Source of the DNA: Undaria pinnatifida
Lineage: Eukaryota > Sar > Phaeophyceae > Laminariales > Alariaceae
Assembly: GCA_012845835.1 (NCBI GenBank)
Contig: JABAKD010000007.1
Location: forward strand, 851,992 to 915,991
DNA: 64,000 bases
Direction of reading: 5' to 3'
Positions within the stretch are counted from its first letter, which is position 1. Each line of letters starts with the position of its first letter. Shown piece by piece: positions 12,513-24,700 of the stretch. The translations under genes and the position numbers were made by a program. The notes beneath the pieces are model-generated. The model worked only from the letters and a program-made list of their open reading frames with translations, was not told the DNA's origin and made no database searches.

Positions 12513-12743
12513 ATGGCGTCGTCAGAGCGGGGGCCAATGAAAGAAATCCCCTTGTTGAAAGACGTGGGGTTGGCGAAGCGGGAGGCTTTGTTCATGCAGA
12601 AGGTGGAGTTGTGCACGACAGTGTACCGATTCGATAACGAGATGGGGGGGGGGGGGGCAGGAGCAAACGACATAGCGGACACGCGAGGCAAGGAGGTGAA
12701 GCGCCAGACGCTCATGGAGCTCTTGGATTTCGTCAACACACAG
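12513..12743 (+). CDS. B56 exon 1 (residues 1-77), or first recognised exon
   Basis: Encodes the N-terminal B56 region including [12 protein letters not shown] and [14 protein letters not shown]. An acceptor-like TTTCCAG lies at 12499-12505, so the exon may start at 12506 with coding from further upstream; ATG 12513 gives the shortest model. It ends in CAG followed by GTGAGA (12744), phase 0. A run of 14 G (12644-12657) lies inside the coding sequence and reads as four Gly codons in the current frame. Confidence 0.85.
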
Positions 12744-15700
12744 GTGAGAGCAAAATATGTGGTTGATAAAAGTTGTTGTCGTCGCGGCAAGGCTTGTTTT
12801 CAAGTCTTTTTCGGCATGCTTATACGAAGTAGTATACTTGTTTTAGTGCGGCCAAAAATCTGTCTAATGTGACGCGCCAAGGTCGACTTTACCCTCAGTA
12901 TACTTATTTTTTGGCCTTGGTATATAACAGGTACTTGGTTTCGTGTAGCGAAGGGAGCTGTCTTTTTGAGCGAGTCTAGACCCCCTTTGGCCTTAATGAA
13001 GTAGATCTTGCTAGGAATCGGCTCTTGCGGGGGGGGGGGTTGTAGCGGCGAACAGCATCGTGGAGACATGAGGCAACGAGGTGAAGCGCTAGACGCTCAT
13101 GGAGCTAATGAATTTCGTAACAACACAGGTGAAATAAGGCCAGGCTTGTTATACCCGGTACCGATATTTTTGTAAAGTACAGCAAGGCTTTTCACGGGTC
13201 ATGACTCTAGTCTCTAGGCATCACCAGCATGACTCTAGTCATGCACCAGGCCCGCAGGTCGGGTCAAAAGGTTTACAAAAAAACTCGCGGGTCTGGTCGG
13301 GTCAGGAGGTGTTCCAAGTCTCACGGGTCGGGTCGGCAGGCCTTCAAATATCACGGGGTCGGGCCGGGTCGCCCCAACCCGATCCGATGAAGAAAAAGCC
13401 CTGAAATACCTTACTGTCCTACAGTACACTTATTTTTTATCCGCAAGAACGCCGGTGCAGCTTTAAAGGGGTTGGACCTCGGCTGAGCACCTGCTGTCTC
13501 ATTTGCTGGGGCTGCTGCTGCTGCTGTTATGTGCGTAGTGATGTGGAGACGCGAAGGCCCCGCTTTAGAACGCGGGTCGCACTAAACTAAGCGGAAGCGA
13601 TCCCGTGTTGGTGCGGTAGCCCCTCTGAAGCAGGATGGCGTTGTGGTAAGATTTTTTAACCGCGCGTAGGTTTACTGTTAGCCCCTTTGAGGCTTGAGAG
13701 GGAAAACTAGACGCCGACAATTGGCGATTCCGGCATCGGCATCGGCCACTGCCGGCTGGCGATGATAAAATCGTGTCCGAACGGCAACCCCAATAATACA
13801 AAGACTCGTACGGGATGGGTGCAGCACGATCCCTACTCGTACTGCCGCGCGCTCACGCTGCTGGTAGACGCTTGGAATGTGTCGCAATCATCGAGTTATT
13901 AGCTCGCTACACGCGGGGCCCAAATGAGTGCTGGCCCTTGTTCTCATGCAACTATTACCCAAGTTAATTTCAAGTAGATTGTCTCGGAACGCCTTTGGGA
14001 CTTGAGACGCGCAAATTGGCGGGAAAAAGTGACGATGGTGACGATTACATCTGGCGACAGGCCACGTGATGCACTCCAAGCTGCAGGGGTAGGACATATG
14101 TTCGGACTGCATCGCATGGAGCTGTGAGGCAAGCTTTGAGGCACTAAGGTAGTCGGTTTGCCTCAAGATTTTCCTAGGCGCTTGATTAGATCGCGCTCGC
14201 TCGTCGCTTTTTTGGTCTTTATCAATGGCTCCGAAATGGGTCAAGACAAGCGTGTGTGTAAGGCTCGAGGAGACACGTAATATTCTCAAGGTCCGAGAAA
14301 ACACTGTCATAATATACAAGGTTCCACTCCTCGGACAGATGTCGATCTAGATGATTCATATAGATCATATAGATCATATAGATCATACAGATCATATAGA
14401 TCATGTGGATTATCTACAGTAGATACTGAGGTTTTGTGCACGATCTGTATACCGATAATGCAGATCGATCCTGGCAAAAAATATTTCCAATCTTTACCCG
14501 TAAGCTTTGTATGTTCTTATTCTCGTGGACCTTTTGATCGTTTCTATTCGTTTTGTGTATTCGTTTCTGTCAGCGTTTTAGGATCCTTATGCCAACCGCG
14601 ATAGTGAACCTTAATGGGGGTTTTGGCCGTGCCGCCTAGCGCCGACCACTCGATCCCAACCCTACCTCGAACGCTACGGGGTGACCTGTGCTCGGACGCT
14701 GTGGCTTGTGAAAGCTCTAGGTTGACACGGCCGGCTAAGATGCTGTGTTGGAAATAAAGCCTCTAGGTTGATTCGGCCGGGTCGGGATGCTGTGGCTTGG
14801 ACATTCTCGAGGTCGATTTGGGCCGCTCATGAGATATACCCCTTGGCCACCAGTGCGTAAATTGCTACCTTAAGACGAGTCACTATTGCTCTATTGCTAC
14901 CCTATGGCGTTTTGCTACCGGGGGGTAAGATGGTGACGCACCACGTAGTCGTTATATCTCTGCATCATGAAGATGTTGTCGGCGAATTCCGAAGCCTTAC
15001 CGCCACACGCCGACGTCCGTATTGTATCCACCTCAATGATGCCCTCTTTACCGTTTTCCTATTCTTGTTGACCATTTTGTCGTATTCTTGATCATCATTT
15101 TCCTTTTCTTGACCATTTTACTCTTTTTGACCACTTCCCGCTTCGTTTCTGCCTTTTTCCTCCTGCTGTGTTGACCATTTCCTCTGCGTTTTTTGTAGCC
15201 GGGGAAAAAGATGTTGACGAAGTCTTGGTATCCGTTCGTCATGAAGATGGTGTCGGTGCTTCTTGTTGACCATTTTCGTGTTCAGTTTGACCGTTTTCCT
15301 TCTCTTTTTTTGCCTTCGCCCTGTTATTTTTCACTATGTCGCTCTTCTTTTTGATCGTTGTGCTTTTGATTGCCTGGCGAGGACATGTAGGCGGTGTCGT
15401 CGTTTCGATGCACCATGAAGATGGGTGTCTGCGACCGTTTGTTGAGCTTTGCTTGTCGAAAATCTTCCTTAACATGTACATTTTTCTACTCATTTTGGCT
15501 ATTCTCTTTTTGTTCACCACTTACCTCTTTTTTCTTCTCTATTTTGATTGTCTTTGCTATTAAAAGTCGGTGGAAAAAATGTTGACGGAGTTTCATCCCT
15601 GTATCATGAAGATGGTGTCGGTGAATGTTGAACATTCTCCTGCTCAGTTTGACCAGTTTCCTTTTATTTTTGACAAACGTCCTCTGGGTTTGACTACTTT

Positions 15701-18700
15701 CTTCTTATTGACTATGTTGGTCTTTTTTATGCTAGCCGGGGGAAAATATGTTGAAGGAGTCGTAACCCTGCACCATGAAGATTGTGTCGGCGAAAGTTTG
15801 CAGCGTCTTGCTTTTTTTAGTGTTTTAATCTTATTACGCGTTAAACATTCTACTCCTTTTGACCAATTTCCTCTCTCTTGACCGCATTCCTCCCTTCTTG
15901 ACCGCCTCCCTCTTCTTGACTATTTTGCGTTTGTCGTATTCCTCTTTTTTTGACCACTTCCCCCCTTTTCCTGACCATTTTGCCCTTCTTCGTGCTAGCC
16001 GGGGGAGAAGATGTTGACGGAGTCATTGTATCCCTGCATCATGAAGATGGTGTCGGCGAACGTTTGCAGAGCTTTGCCGCCACCCACGGATGACTTCGAC
16101 CCAGAGGAGGACGAACCGGTCTTGGAGTCGTCCTGGCCTCATTTACAGGTGAACAATAAATGTTGTAGCTAGATGTAGTACATAGTTACGTTAATGCTGT
16201 ATTATGGATGAGATTTTTCAGCTGCGAGGGTAACGACATAGTACGCTCCCTTGAATTGATCTTATCGTGCTATCTATTGATAGGATGCTGTTGTTTTCTT
16301 GTCGTCGTGTCACGTACAGCCAGTGCAGTAGTGCTGATGGTAGTGCTACTGTTCACTGCAGGTATGATAGCACCTACTGGTATCACGTACTGGTGTCCCG
16401 TGGCGATGTGAGTATCGTTGCTACCATTATTGCTCTTGGTAACGATTTGTCACTGCACATCGTTCGAGGTATGTATACAAAGTTGAGTTTCAACCATTCA
16501 ATGGGTTGTACTCAGCTGACGTTTTTCAATGTTATTATATAGATATATATATATATATTTAGCATATTGTTATTGACACTGGCATGTTACGAATCGCCAC
16601 AACATACCTCGCTGGGATGACGAACGTATCGTTGCTTCGATTATTACTACTGTTGATAATATAATGTATTGTTGCTGTTCACCCTGGCAACGCCCGTGAG
16701 AGTGACATCTTCCACGAGTAAGAGCCGTCCGTTCCTTACATGACAAAAAAGGTCAGGAATCGTGACAAGAAACGTGACATTTTCGCGAATCGTGATATTT
16801 GTCAGGAATCCAGACTTTAAATCGTTTTGACATTTTCCATTAAATTGATAACAGGATTCCTGACAAAAAGGCGCGTTTTTTTTGTTTGGAAGTGATAGTT
16901 GAGAGTTTCCATGTGTAGGAATCGTGTCAGTTCATGAGGACTCTCTTTTTTGCGGTCGTTCGGAACGACCCTAATACATCCTCTGTAAAAACGCGCGGCC
17001 GGTTTATCGCGCAGCTTGCAAATATGGGTATCGACCCTTAAATTGATCGAACTCACAGCTAACGTATTTTAATTTTATTCATGGAATAGTCGTGGACCAG
17101 CCATTATGGGGAATTTTTTTTGGGCGATCAAAACTGAGAGTTGTGGCTGATCGTACGCGGTTTACTCGGCGGGACGACCGACAACACCTATAGACTCTTC
17201 AGAATGCTCCCCATAGTTTTCCGAGAGCTTTCTGACGCACTTTTTTGTTTCTCCCGACTGGTGGTTTGTCTGTTCGTCCAGTTCGCCAGTTCTGACGACC
17301 TCATGATTTTTAGCCAAATATCCTCGAAAATACATTAGGGTTGGCCCCAGTTTTGAGCAACAACGCATATTTCTGAAAACTGATTTGTTGCGCCAAACAC
17401 CAAAATGAGACCCTGGAGAAACGGAGAACTGCCCCAGAAAGCCCTCGGAAAACTACGCGATGGATCTGGTAGAGTGTATCGGTGTTTTTGACAGTCCAGC
17501 CGTGTACAACCGGTATAATTGGCCTAGAATTCAGTTCTGAGAGCCAAAAATGTTTTCCCCAATAATAATAGGTCTCAAGCTATAAAACCGTCTTGCCGGG
17601 TTACTTGCCGCGGAGGTGGCTCTTTTTTTCTTTAGTTTTCAGTTGTTTTCCCCCCTTTTCTACGTGCGACGCCCCCGGGATTTCATGCCGACCACAACTT
17701 GAAGGGGAAGCTTGTAGACTACGTTATATAGTCGTTTGGGCTGGTCGGTGTTACGTGCTGGGCTACTTGCGCGGTGGCTAGTTGTTTTTTCGATAGTTTT
17801 TGCAAGAGTTTGCCCCTCTCGTACTTGCGACTCCCCCGGGGTTCCCAAGCCAACCACACCCCGAGCGGGACATGCTTGTGATATTTACTGACTTGCTTTT
17901 GAAGGTGGTGCTAATCCTTTCCGGGTGGCGGTGGCGGTGGCGGCGATGGTGGTGGTGGTGGTGGTGGTGGTGGTGGTGGTGTCTCTCGTGGTGTTGGTGT
18001 TTCTCGTGGTGTTTGTGGTGGTGGAAGCTGTGATAGTGGAGGTGGCGGCGGCGCGATGATGTTGATGGTGGTGGTGGTGGTGGTGTTTCTCGTGGTGTTG
18101 GTGTTTTTCGTGGTGGTGGTGTTTCTCGTGGTGTTTGTGGTGGTGGAAGCTGTGATGGTGGAGGTGGCGGTCGGAGATGTTGCGGTGGTGTTGATGCCAT
18201 ATACAGATAGAAGACTAGCCCGTCTTTGAATTATCCTTGCCCCGTTGCAGCATTACTTCGTATGAAGATCATTTTGTAGGCGTTTGCTGGCTGGAGTGTT
18301 GTAGGTGGTGTGGATGATGGTGGTGGTGGCGGTAGTAGGTGGCGGTGGTGCCGTTGATGGCGTTGGTGTTGGTGTGGGTGTCATGTTGGTGTAGGTGTAG
18401 TACTTGTAGTAGCCCTTGTTGGTGTTTAAATGCCAGCAAGGGCCAGCACGTACGCCGACACCAGCATAACACCCACACCACCAACAACACCAACAACACC
18501 TACACCATCGATGACACCCTACAACACCAACACCTACACCACCAACACTGTTGTTGTTGTTGTTCTCACATTAACTCGCATAATCAAGTCCCGTGGTCAC
18601 AGGACGGGCTCCAGTCACTCTGGAGTTGAGGAATACCCCAGGGAAAAACACACAGTAACAAGGGCCAACGCCACCATTAATACTAGCACCAACATCAACA

Positions 18701-21700
18701 CCCACGCCACCACCAACACCCACACCGCCACCCACGCCACCATCGACACAACCACCACCACTACCACAGGAAGGACTGGGCCCATTCATGTTTGCATCAA
18801 CACCCACACCACCAACACCAACACAAGACATGAACCACCAACACCAATACCAATAAGGACCAACGCTACCACTACTAACACCATCACCAACAACACTCAC
18901 GCCACCAACACTAACACACACAACCACCAACGCCAACATCGACACAATCACCACAACCACCACCAGAAGGACTGGCCCTGTTTACCGTTTCCATCAAAAT
19001 ATGTTTTTTTTTGGCGGTGGTGTACGAGTTGTTTCTGCGATTCGTTGTGTCGCCGGACGTCAACGCCTCCATGAAGAGTACTTCGACCAAAACGAATAGG
19101 AAATGAAAATGAAGCTGAACCTGACTTTAAATGGATAGATTGCCGTTGAAGTTGACCTTCAACATCAACTTCAACTCCACTTGAACTTCACCCTAAACAG
19201 TTGGTATACCAGCACTAGTGAGAGGTATTCCTTTTTTTGTTGTGTCGACGGAGGTCATCGCCAAGGTGCCGAAGGAGCGTGTCGACCACAAGGATAACAC
19301 TATTTTGTGGAAATGGAAATTAAATCGAACCTGACTTGAAATTGATAAATTGACATTGTATTGAACATCAAAATCAACTTCAACTATACTTCAACTTCAA
19401 CTGCAACCTCAACTTCAACTTCAACTTACCTTAAACAGTTGGTGTACGAGTTCTTCCTGCGATTTGTTGTGTCGACGGAGGTGAACGCCAAGGTGGCGAA
19501 GAAGTACATCGACCACAAGTTCTGCTTCCAACTAATAGACCTCTTCGACAGGTGAGAAACGCTACCTGCAAGGCCTCTTCGTAATTCGTTTCCTTTCAAA
19601 AACGATTGAAGCTCAATGGTTGGTGGTATTGATGATTGACATCTTGCTTAATGGTTAGTCTCGCTGGTTGTTGATTGTTGCGCTCCCAACAAACCTCTTC
19701 GACAGGTGAGAACGTGTTGTTCGTTTTTCGTGATGCCTCCGTTGTTGACGATTGAGGATGCTGGTTGTTGATTGATAATTTATTTCACTTTTGCTCGATT
19801 ATTGATGGATTACTGTTTTGAGCATTGATTGTTGTTCATGGGCTATTCTCTTACAAGTAATTGCTTTTTGAGTAAAGTAGTATTCAGGTTTCCAATTTGT
19901 AAACTTCTTCAACAGGTGAGCTCCTTCGTGAAGTGATTCGTTTTTAATCGGTAGCGATTACTGATGCCCGTGATGGTTGATTGCTTGTTGGGTAGGGTGA
20001 TGCGTTAGTCTTCATTCTCAGTGTTTTTCACGGGTCAATACCCGGGCCGCGGGTCGGGCCAGGAGATTTTGGAACATTTTTGGCCGGTCCGGGTCACCCT
20101 GACCCGAGCCAAACCGCGAGAAGTGACACGGCTTGTGGAAAACCCTGGTCATTAATGGCGATGAAACAAATGGTGAACGCGATTGCTTCTTTTTTTTAAT
20201 TAAATGATTCTAGCGTCAGCTGTGAGCTTTTATTTCATTAATCATTCTAACTTGTTTGAATATTGTTTTAACATTGTTCTAATATTGTCTTTGTCCTTAG
20301 CGAGGACCCACGGGAGCGAGACTACCTGAAGACAATTCTGCACCGAATCTACGGGAAATTCATGAACCATCGGTCACACATTCGGAAAACGATCGGAAAC
20401 GTCTTCTTCAGATTCGTGTACGAGACGGAGCGTCACAACGGCATCGGTGAGCGGTGGGGAGGCGTCTTTGTGATTGTGCAACGTTTTTGATAATGGTTCG
20501 TTTGATGTTGCGGTTTTGCGTTGAGATAGGTTTCAGGGTTATTTATTTTAACGACTGATCTGTTGTTGCGGTTTCGTCGTTCGACGGGCGTTGGATATCG
20601 ATTGCTTTCATTAAGAAAACGATCGGAAACGTCCTTTTCCAATCCGTGTACGAGACGAACCTGTCGCAACGGTATCGGTGAGCAGTGGACGCGTTTTTTT
20701 TTTCCTTTCATTTTTTACGTTTTCTGTGACGGTTGGCTTCTTTCTAGCGGCTTAGACGCATGTCGCGGCAGGGGTGCACATTTTTTTGTTGAGGTTCCTC
20801 GCTTGAAGAGCTCTGCGTCCGTACTCACCTACTGATTTTGAGAAAACGTGAAAATCCAACCTGATCAATCTCATGGCCCAAGCACATGATTATCGAAGTT
20901 CTCTATGTTTGTCCGTCCGTCCGTCTCACCTGCAGGGGAGTTGCTAGAGATCTTGGGTTCGATCATCAACGGGTTCGCCATCCCCCTTAAGAAGGAGCAC
21001 CTTCTGTTCCTGCAGAAGGCCCTCATTCCGCTGCACAAGCCAAAGTGCGTGCCTCTGTACCACCAGCAGCTTAGCTATTGCATCGTGCAATACGTCGAGA
21101 AGGACCTGGACACGGTCATGCCAGTGCTAAGGGTGAGAAAGTGTGATAAACATTATCATGATCATGATCATGATGCGACTCTCGTGATCACGATCATGTG
21201 GGAATGTGCTCATATTTGCGTAAGTTGTTGACATCTATCCCATGGTCACAAAGTTCAACGATCGCTCTTCCCGTCCTTCTTGCTGTGTGGGTTTTGTCAA
21301 ACGTAATTTCATGTGGTATATGCAGATGTTGGCTGCGATTTTGAACAGTCGATTCTCTCGACTGCAGCAGTATAGAGTATGACACCAAGTATGTCCATGC
21401 GCCAAGTTGGATGCTTTATGTTTGTTGCTGTTATCCCGGCAGTAAATCGATGTTGCTGCCACCGCTACTGTTGCCTCTCCCGTGCTCTCTGCCGTAGGAT
21501 GTTGATGTTATGTTGGTATGGTGCACGGGATAGTATGTGCGTGCGCTGAGCTCGGTGTTTTGTTTGTGTTGCTGTTGCCGCTGCCGTCCCCGCTGCTGTA
21601 CGATTAAGGGGTTGATACGGTTCTGGCCATGGAGCTGTAGCTCTAAACAGGTCCTCTTCTTGAACGAGCTGGAGGATGTGCTGGAGTTGCTCATGGAGGC

Positions 21701-24700
21701 ACAGGTATGATGACGTAAAAAATGTACCAGGCAGTATGGTACGGCATTGGTGTGACATAATCCCCCAAATGTGGTATGGTTTGACGTAATCTCAAGCAAG
21801 TTTAGACATGATCCCAAAACGTGGTATGGTATGACATCGTCTCAGAATGTGACATGACATGTCTCAGTATTTGTTATGGTAGGACATCGTATCGAAATGT
21901 TGAACGGTATGTCTTATTTCCTTTGAACGAGCTGGTGGATGTGCTGCAGTTGTTGGTCATGGAGGCCCATGCATCGCATCCGCAAGAACGTGTGGTTGTC
22001 CGTTTCTAGTTTTCCCTTTTTTTCTACCTTTTGTCATTTTGTAAATATGACTTTGTCTTTCACATGTACAGCTTCCTTCCTTGATATGTAATAATGATAT
22101 TTTGTCTTTTTTTACAGGTTTTGAGATCCTCTCCATTTGTGCTGCTGCCCATGTTTACTTTTTTTTGTTGCTTGTCTTTTTTTTTTTCCCTTTTTTTTTG
22201 CAGGCATACCATCCTCTCAAAACGTGCGGGTTTCCTTTTTCTTCCCCTTCCGTTCCATGAATTATGCCATTTTGAAGTCAACTGATTGTAGGGCTGTGAA
22301 TGCAACCGATTCGTTTGATTCATCGGATACAAACGTACGATACAACCGACATCCTATTTGCAAAACGACCGCGATTTCTATTCGATATTCGATATACTAA
22401 CGATATGTTCACCCATGGAACAGGTCAGATCCCTAATCTACATGACCTGCATGACCTGGAAATGTCTGCTGGTGGGATATGTATTGACACGGTTCTTGCA
22501 CGCATGCTTTCGCCGATTGGGATGAATCTGTGTGCTACGGTCCTTACACAGCATCGTAGAACGGCTAGTGCCAGATCTGTTCACAGATGATCTAGAGTGA
22601 CCTATCTGCCCGATGTTGTTGATACACCTTCATTTCTCGTCTACCCCGGTTACCCTCCCCGAAAACGCCACTCCTGTATGATCTGCATGGCCTAGAACAC
22701 ATTGTTGCCGGATGGGATGGATCTGTACGCTACGGTTTTTGCACAACGTCTTAGAACGGCTAGTGCAGGGCTAATTCAGGATCTGTTTACTGATGATCTG
22801 CTGTAGATCGTGACGTGTCCGATTTTGTTAAACCTTGAAACCTTCATTTATCGGCTACCCCGGTTACCGTCCTTGAAAACGCCACCCCATTTATGGAAGT
22901 CGTCACACCTAAAACTGCATCAACAGCAATGCTGTCGTCCTTATGCAAGAATGTAAGCACAAGGTGCCGAAGTCAACCTTTCTCCTCTGAACACGCCCCC
23001 CCCCTCCCGACTGAAAGGATGCAGTTCACCCCCCGTGCGACTCGCCGAACACCTCTCGGCGCTTCGCGCTTGGTGCAAGCAATGTCTGTCTGGTTGGTGA
23101 AAACCCGACGTGCTCCGTCCCAGCATAGTAGGGATGCGAGGGTCTACGGTCATACGACCAAAACCATGCACAAACTAAGGAACCCCCCCCCCACCCACCC
23201 ACCCACCCACCGACCCACCCTCCCGCAACCAAGTCCTTTTTTGAAGTTGTGTGTGTTGTTTGGCTGCCTCGCTGGCAAATCTCAAGGATCTACTTGATCA
23301 AAATATAGGTCGTGATCTGTCAGGATTAAATACTTGTCTCGTATGTCCGCTGTAAAATGAAACCGCAAACCCTCTCCCCTGTTTTAACCCATATATTTTT
23401 TGTTCGTTTTTGCGTTCCTTGTTGGGGGTTCTCAAAACCAAACCGCTCAACAATGGTTTTATGGTCATACAGCTGAAACAGGTGGAGAGCAAGCTGTTCC
23501 ATCTCCTTGCGCAATGTCTCGCCAGCCAGCACTTCCAGGTGGGATGCATGGTGCACTCTCGGCACTACGTACAGCATAGTGCGAGACGTTACGCGGCGTA
23601 TTGGTGTTGCCGTTTGGTACCAAGGTTGTTGGTGTTGCTATTGTAGGCGTTGCTGCTGTTGATGATGGTGTTATGATTTGTACCGCAATCAGTGTTGCCG
23701 CCGTTGCTATTATCCGAGCGAAGCGAGTTTCTAATCTACAACTGGGCCTCGCAATATAGGCTCCCATGAAAAAAAAAGTTTGCGTGCGTGTCTTCGACTA
23801 AACTTGATTTCAGTGTGGGATCATTTGATTTTAGACTGCAGGTCTAGGCAGACCACCACGGAGCAACAAAACACACACAACACACAGCAGACCACACGGG
23901 AGAAAACAGCATCATACACCGCTTACACAGCCGGCACACAGCGCTCACACAGCGAGCAGCACACGACAACGGGCGCAGCGGGCGACAATAGTGGCCAGCG
24001 GAGAGCGGGCATGGAGAGTGTGTGCCCGCTAGGGGTGTGTCCGCTGAGTGTATCTACTGCTGTTTCGTGGTGAGAGTAGGTCATCATGGAGAGACGTCCG
24101 TTGGGGGCGATTGACCCAAACTCGGTCCGTGCGCCAACGCCAGAAGGGCGACAGCAGACACGGCGGAGGGGCTTGAATGGGACCTCTACCTAGCTAAGGG
24201 AGCCAAGGTCATGCTCACGGAGAACCTGTACCAACAAGTTGGACTCGTGAACGGCATTCGAGGCCAAGTCGTCGAGCTGGTGTTTGCAGACGACGCACCC
24301 CCGCCGAACCTCCCCCTTTACGTTGTCAAGTTCAGAGGGTACTAAGGGGGGGAATGGTCGTCTCAGGAGAGATATAGAGGGTGTGTGCCGATTTCTCCCG
24401 TAGACACTACTTGGCAGGACGGGGGAACGCAGGTCAGGACGCAACTGCCGTTGAGGCTCTGCTGGGCCAAACGTCACATCGGCTCTATTCCACCTGTGGT
24501 GCCCCTCGCAATCACACGAACCGATGGCCCGTGGGCGCACACGTCTGACGACAGTTACATCTATCAGCTGTCGCTCGTTTTTGCGACAGCTATGTTGTAT
24601 CTTTTTTTTATTACTGCTATGTGGTGCTGGTGCTGTCGTCGATGACGTCGGTATTTTTGTTGCTGATGTTGCTGTGTGCTGTTGGTGTTTTTTTTTGTCA

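Noticed and set aside
12366-12540. Real first coding exon of the B56 gene at 12366
   Set aside because: Matches the exon 1 head but diverges after about eleven codons and runs to a stop in its own frame; a decayed copy.
18430-19074. 214-codon ORF, the longest in the window
   Set aside because: Made of Thr/Asn/His codons from an ACCACCAACACC repeat inside B56 intron 2; no domain.
21640-21704. Shorter exon 6 starting after TCTAAACAG
   Set aside because: Would drop the conserved GLIRFWP segment and leave a gap after exon 5; the 21609 start restores the family sequence in phase.
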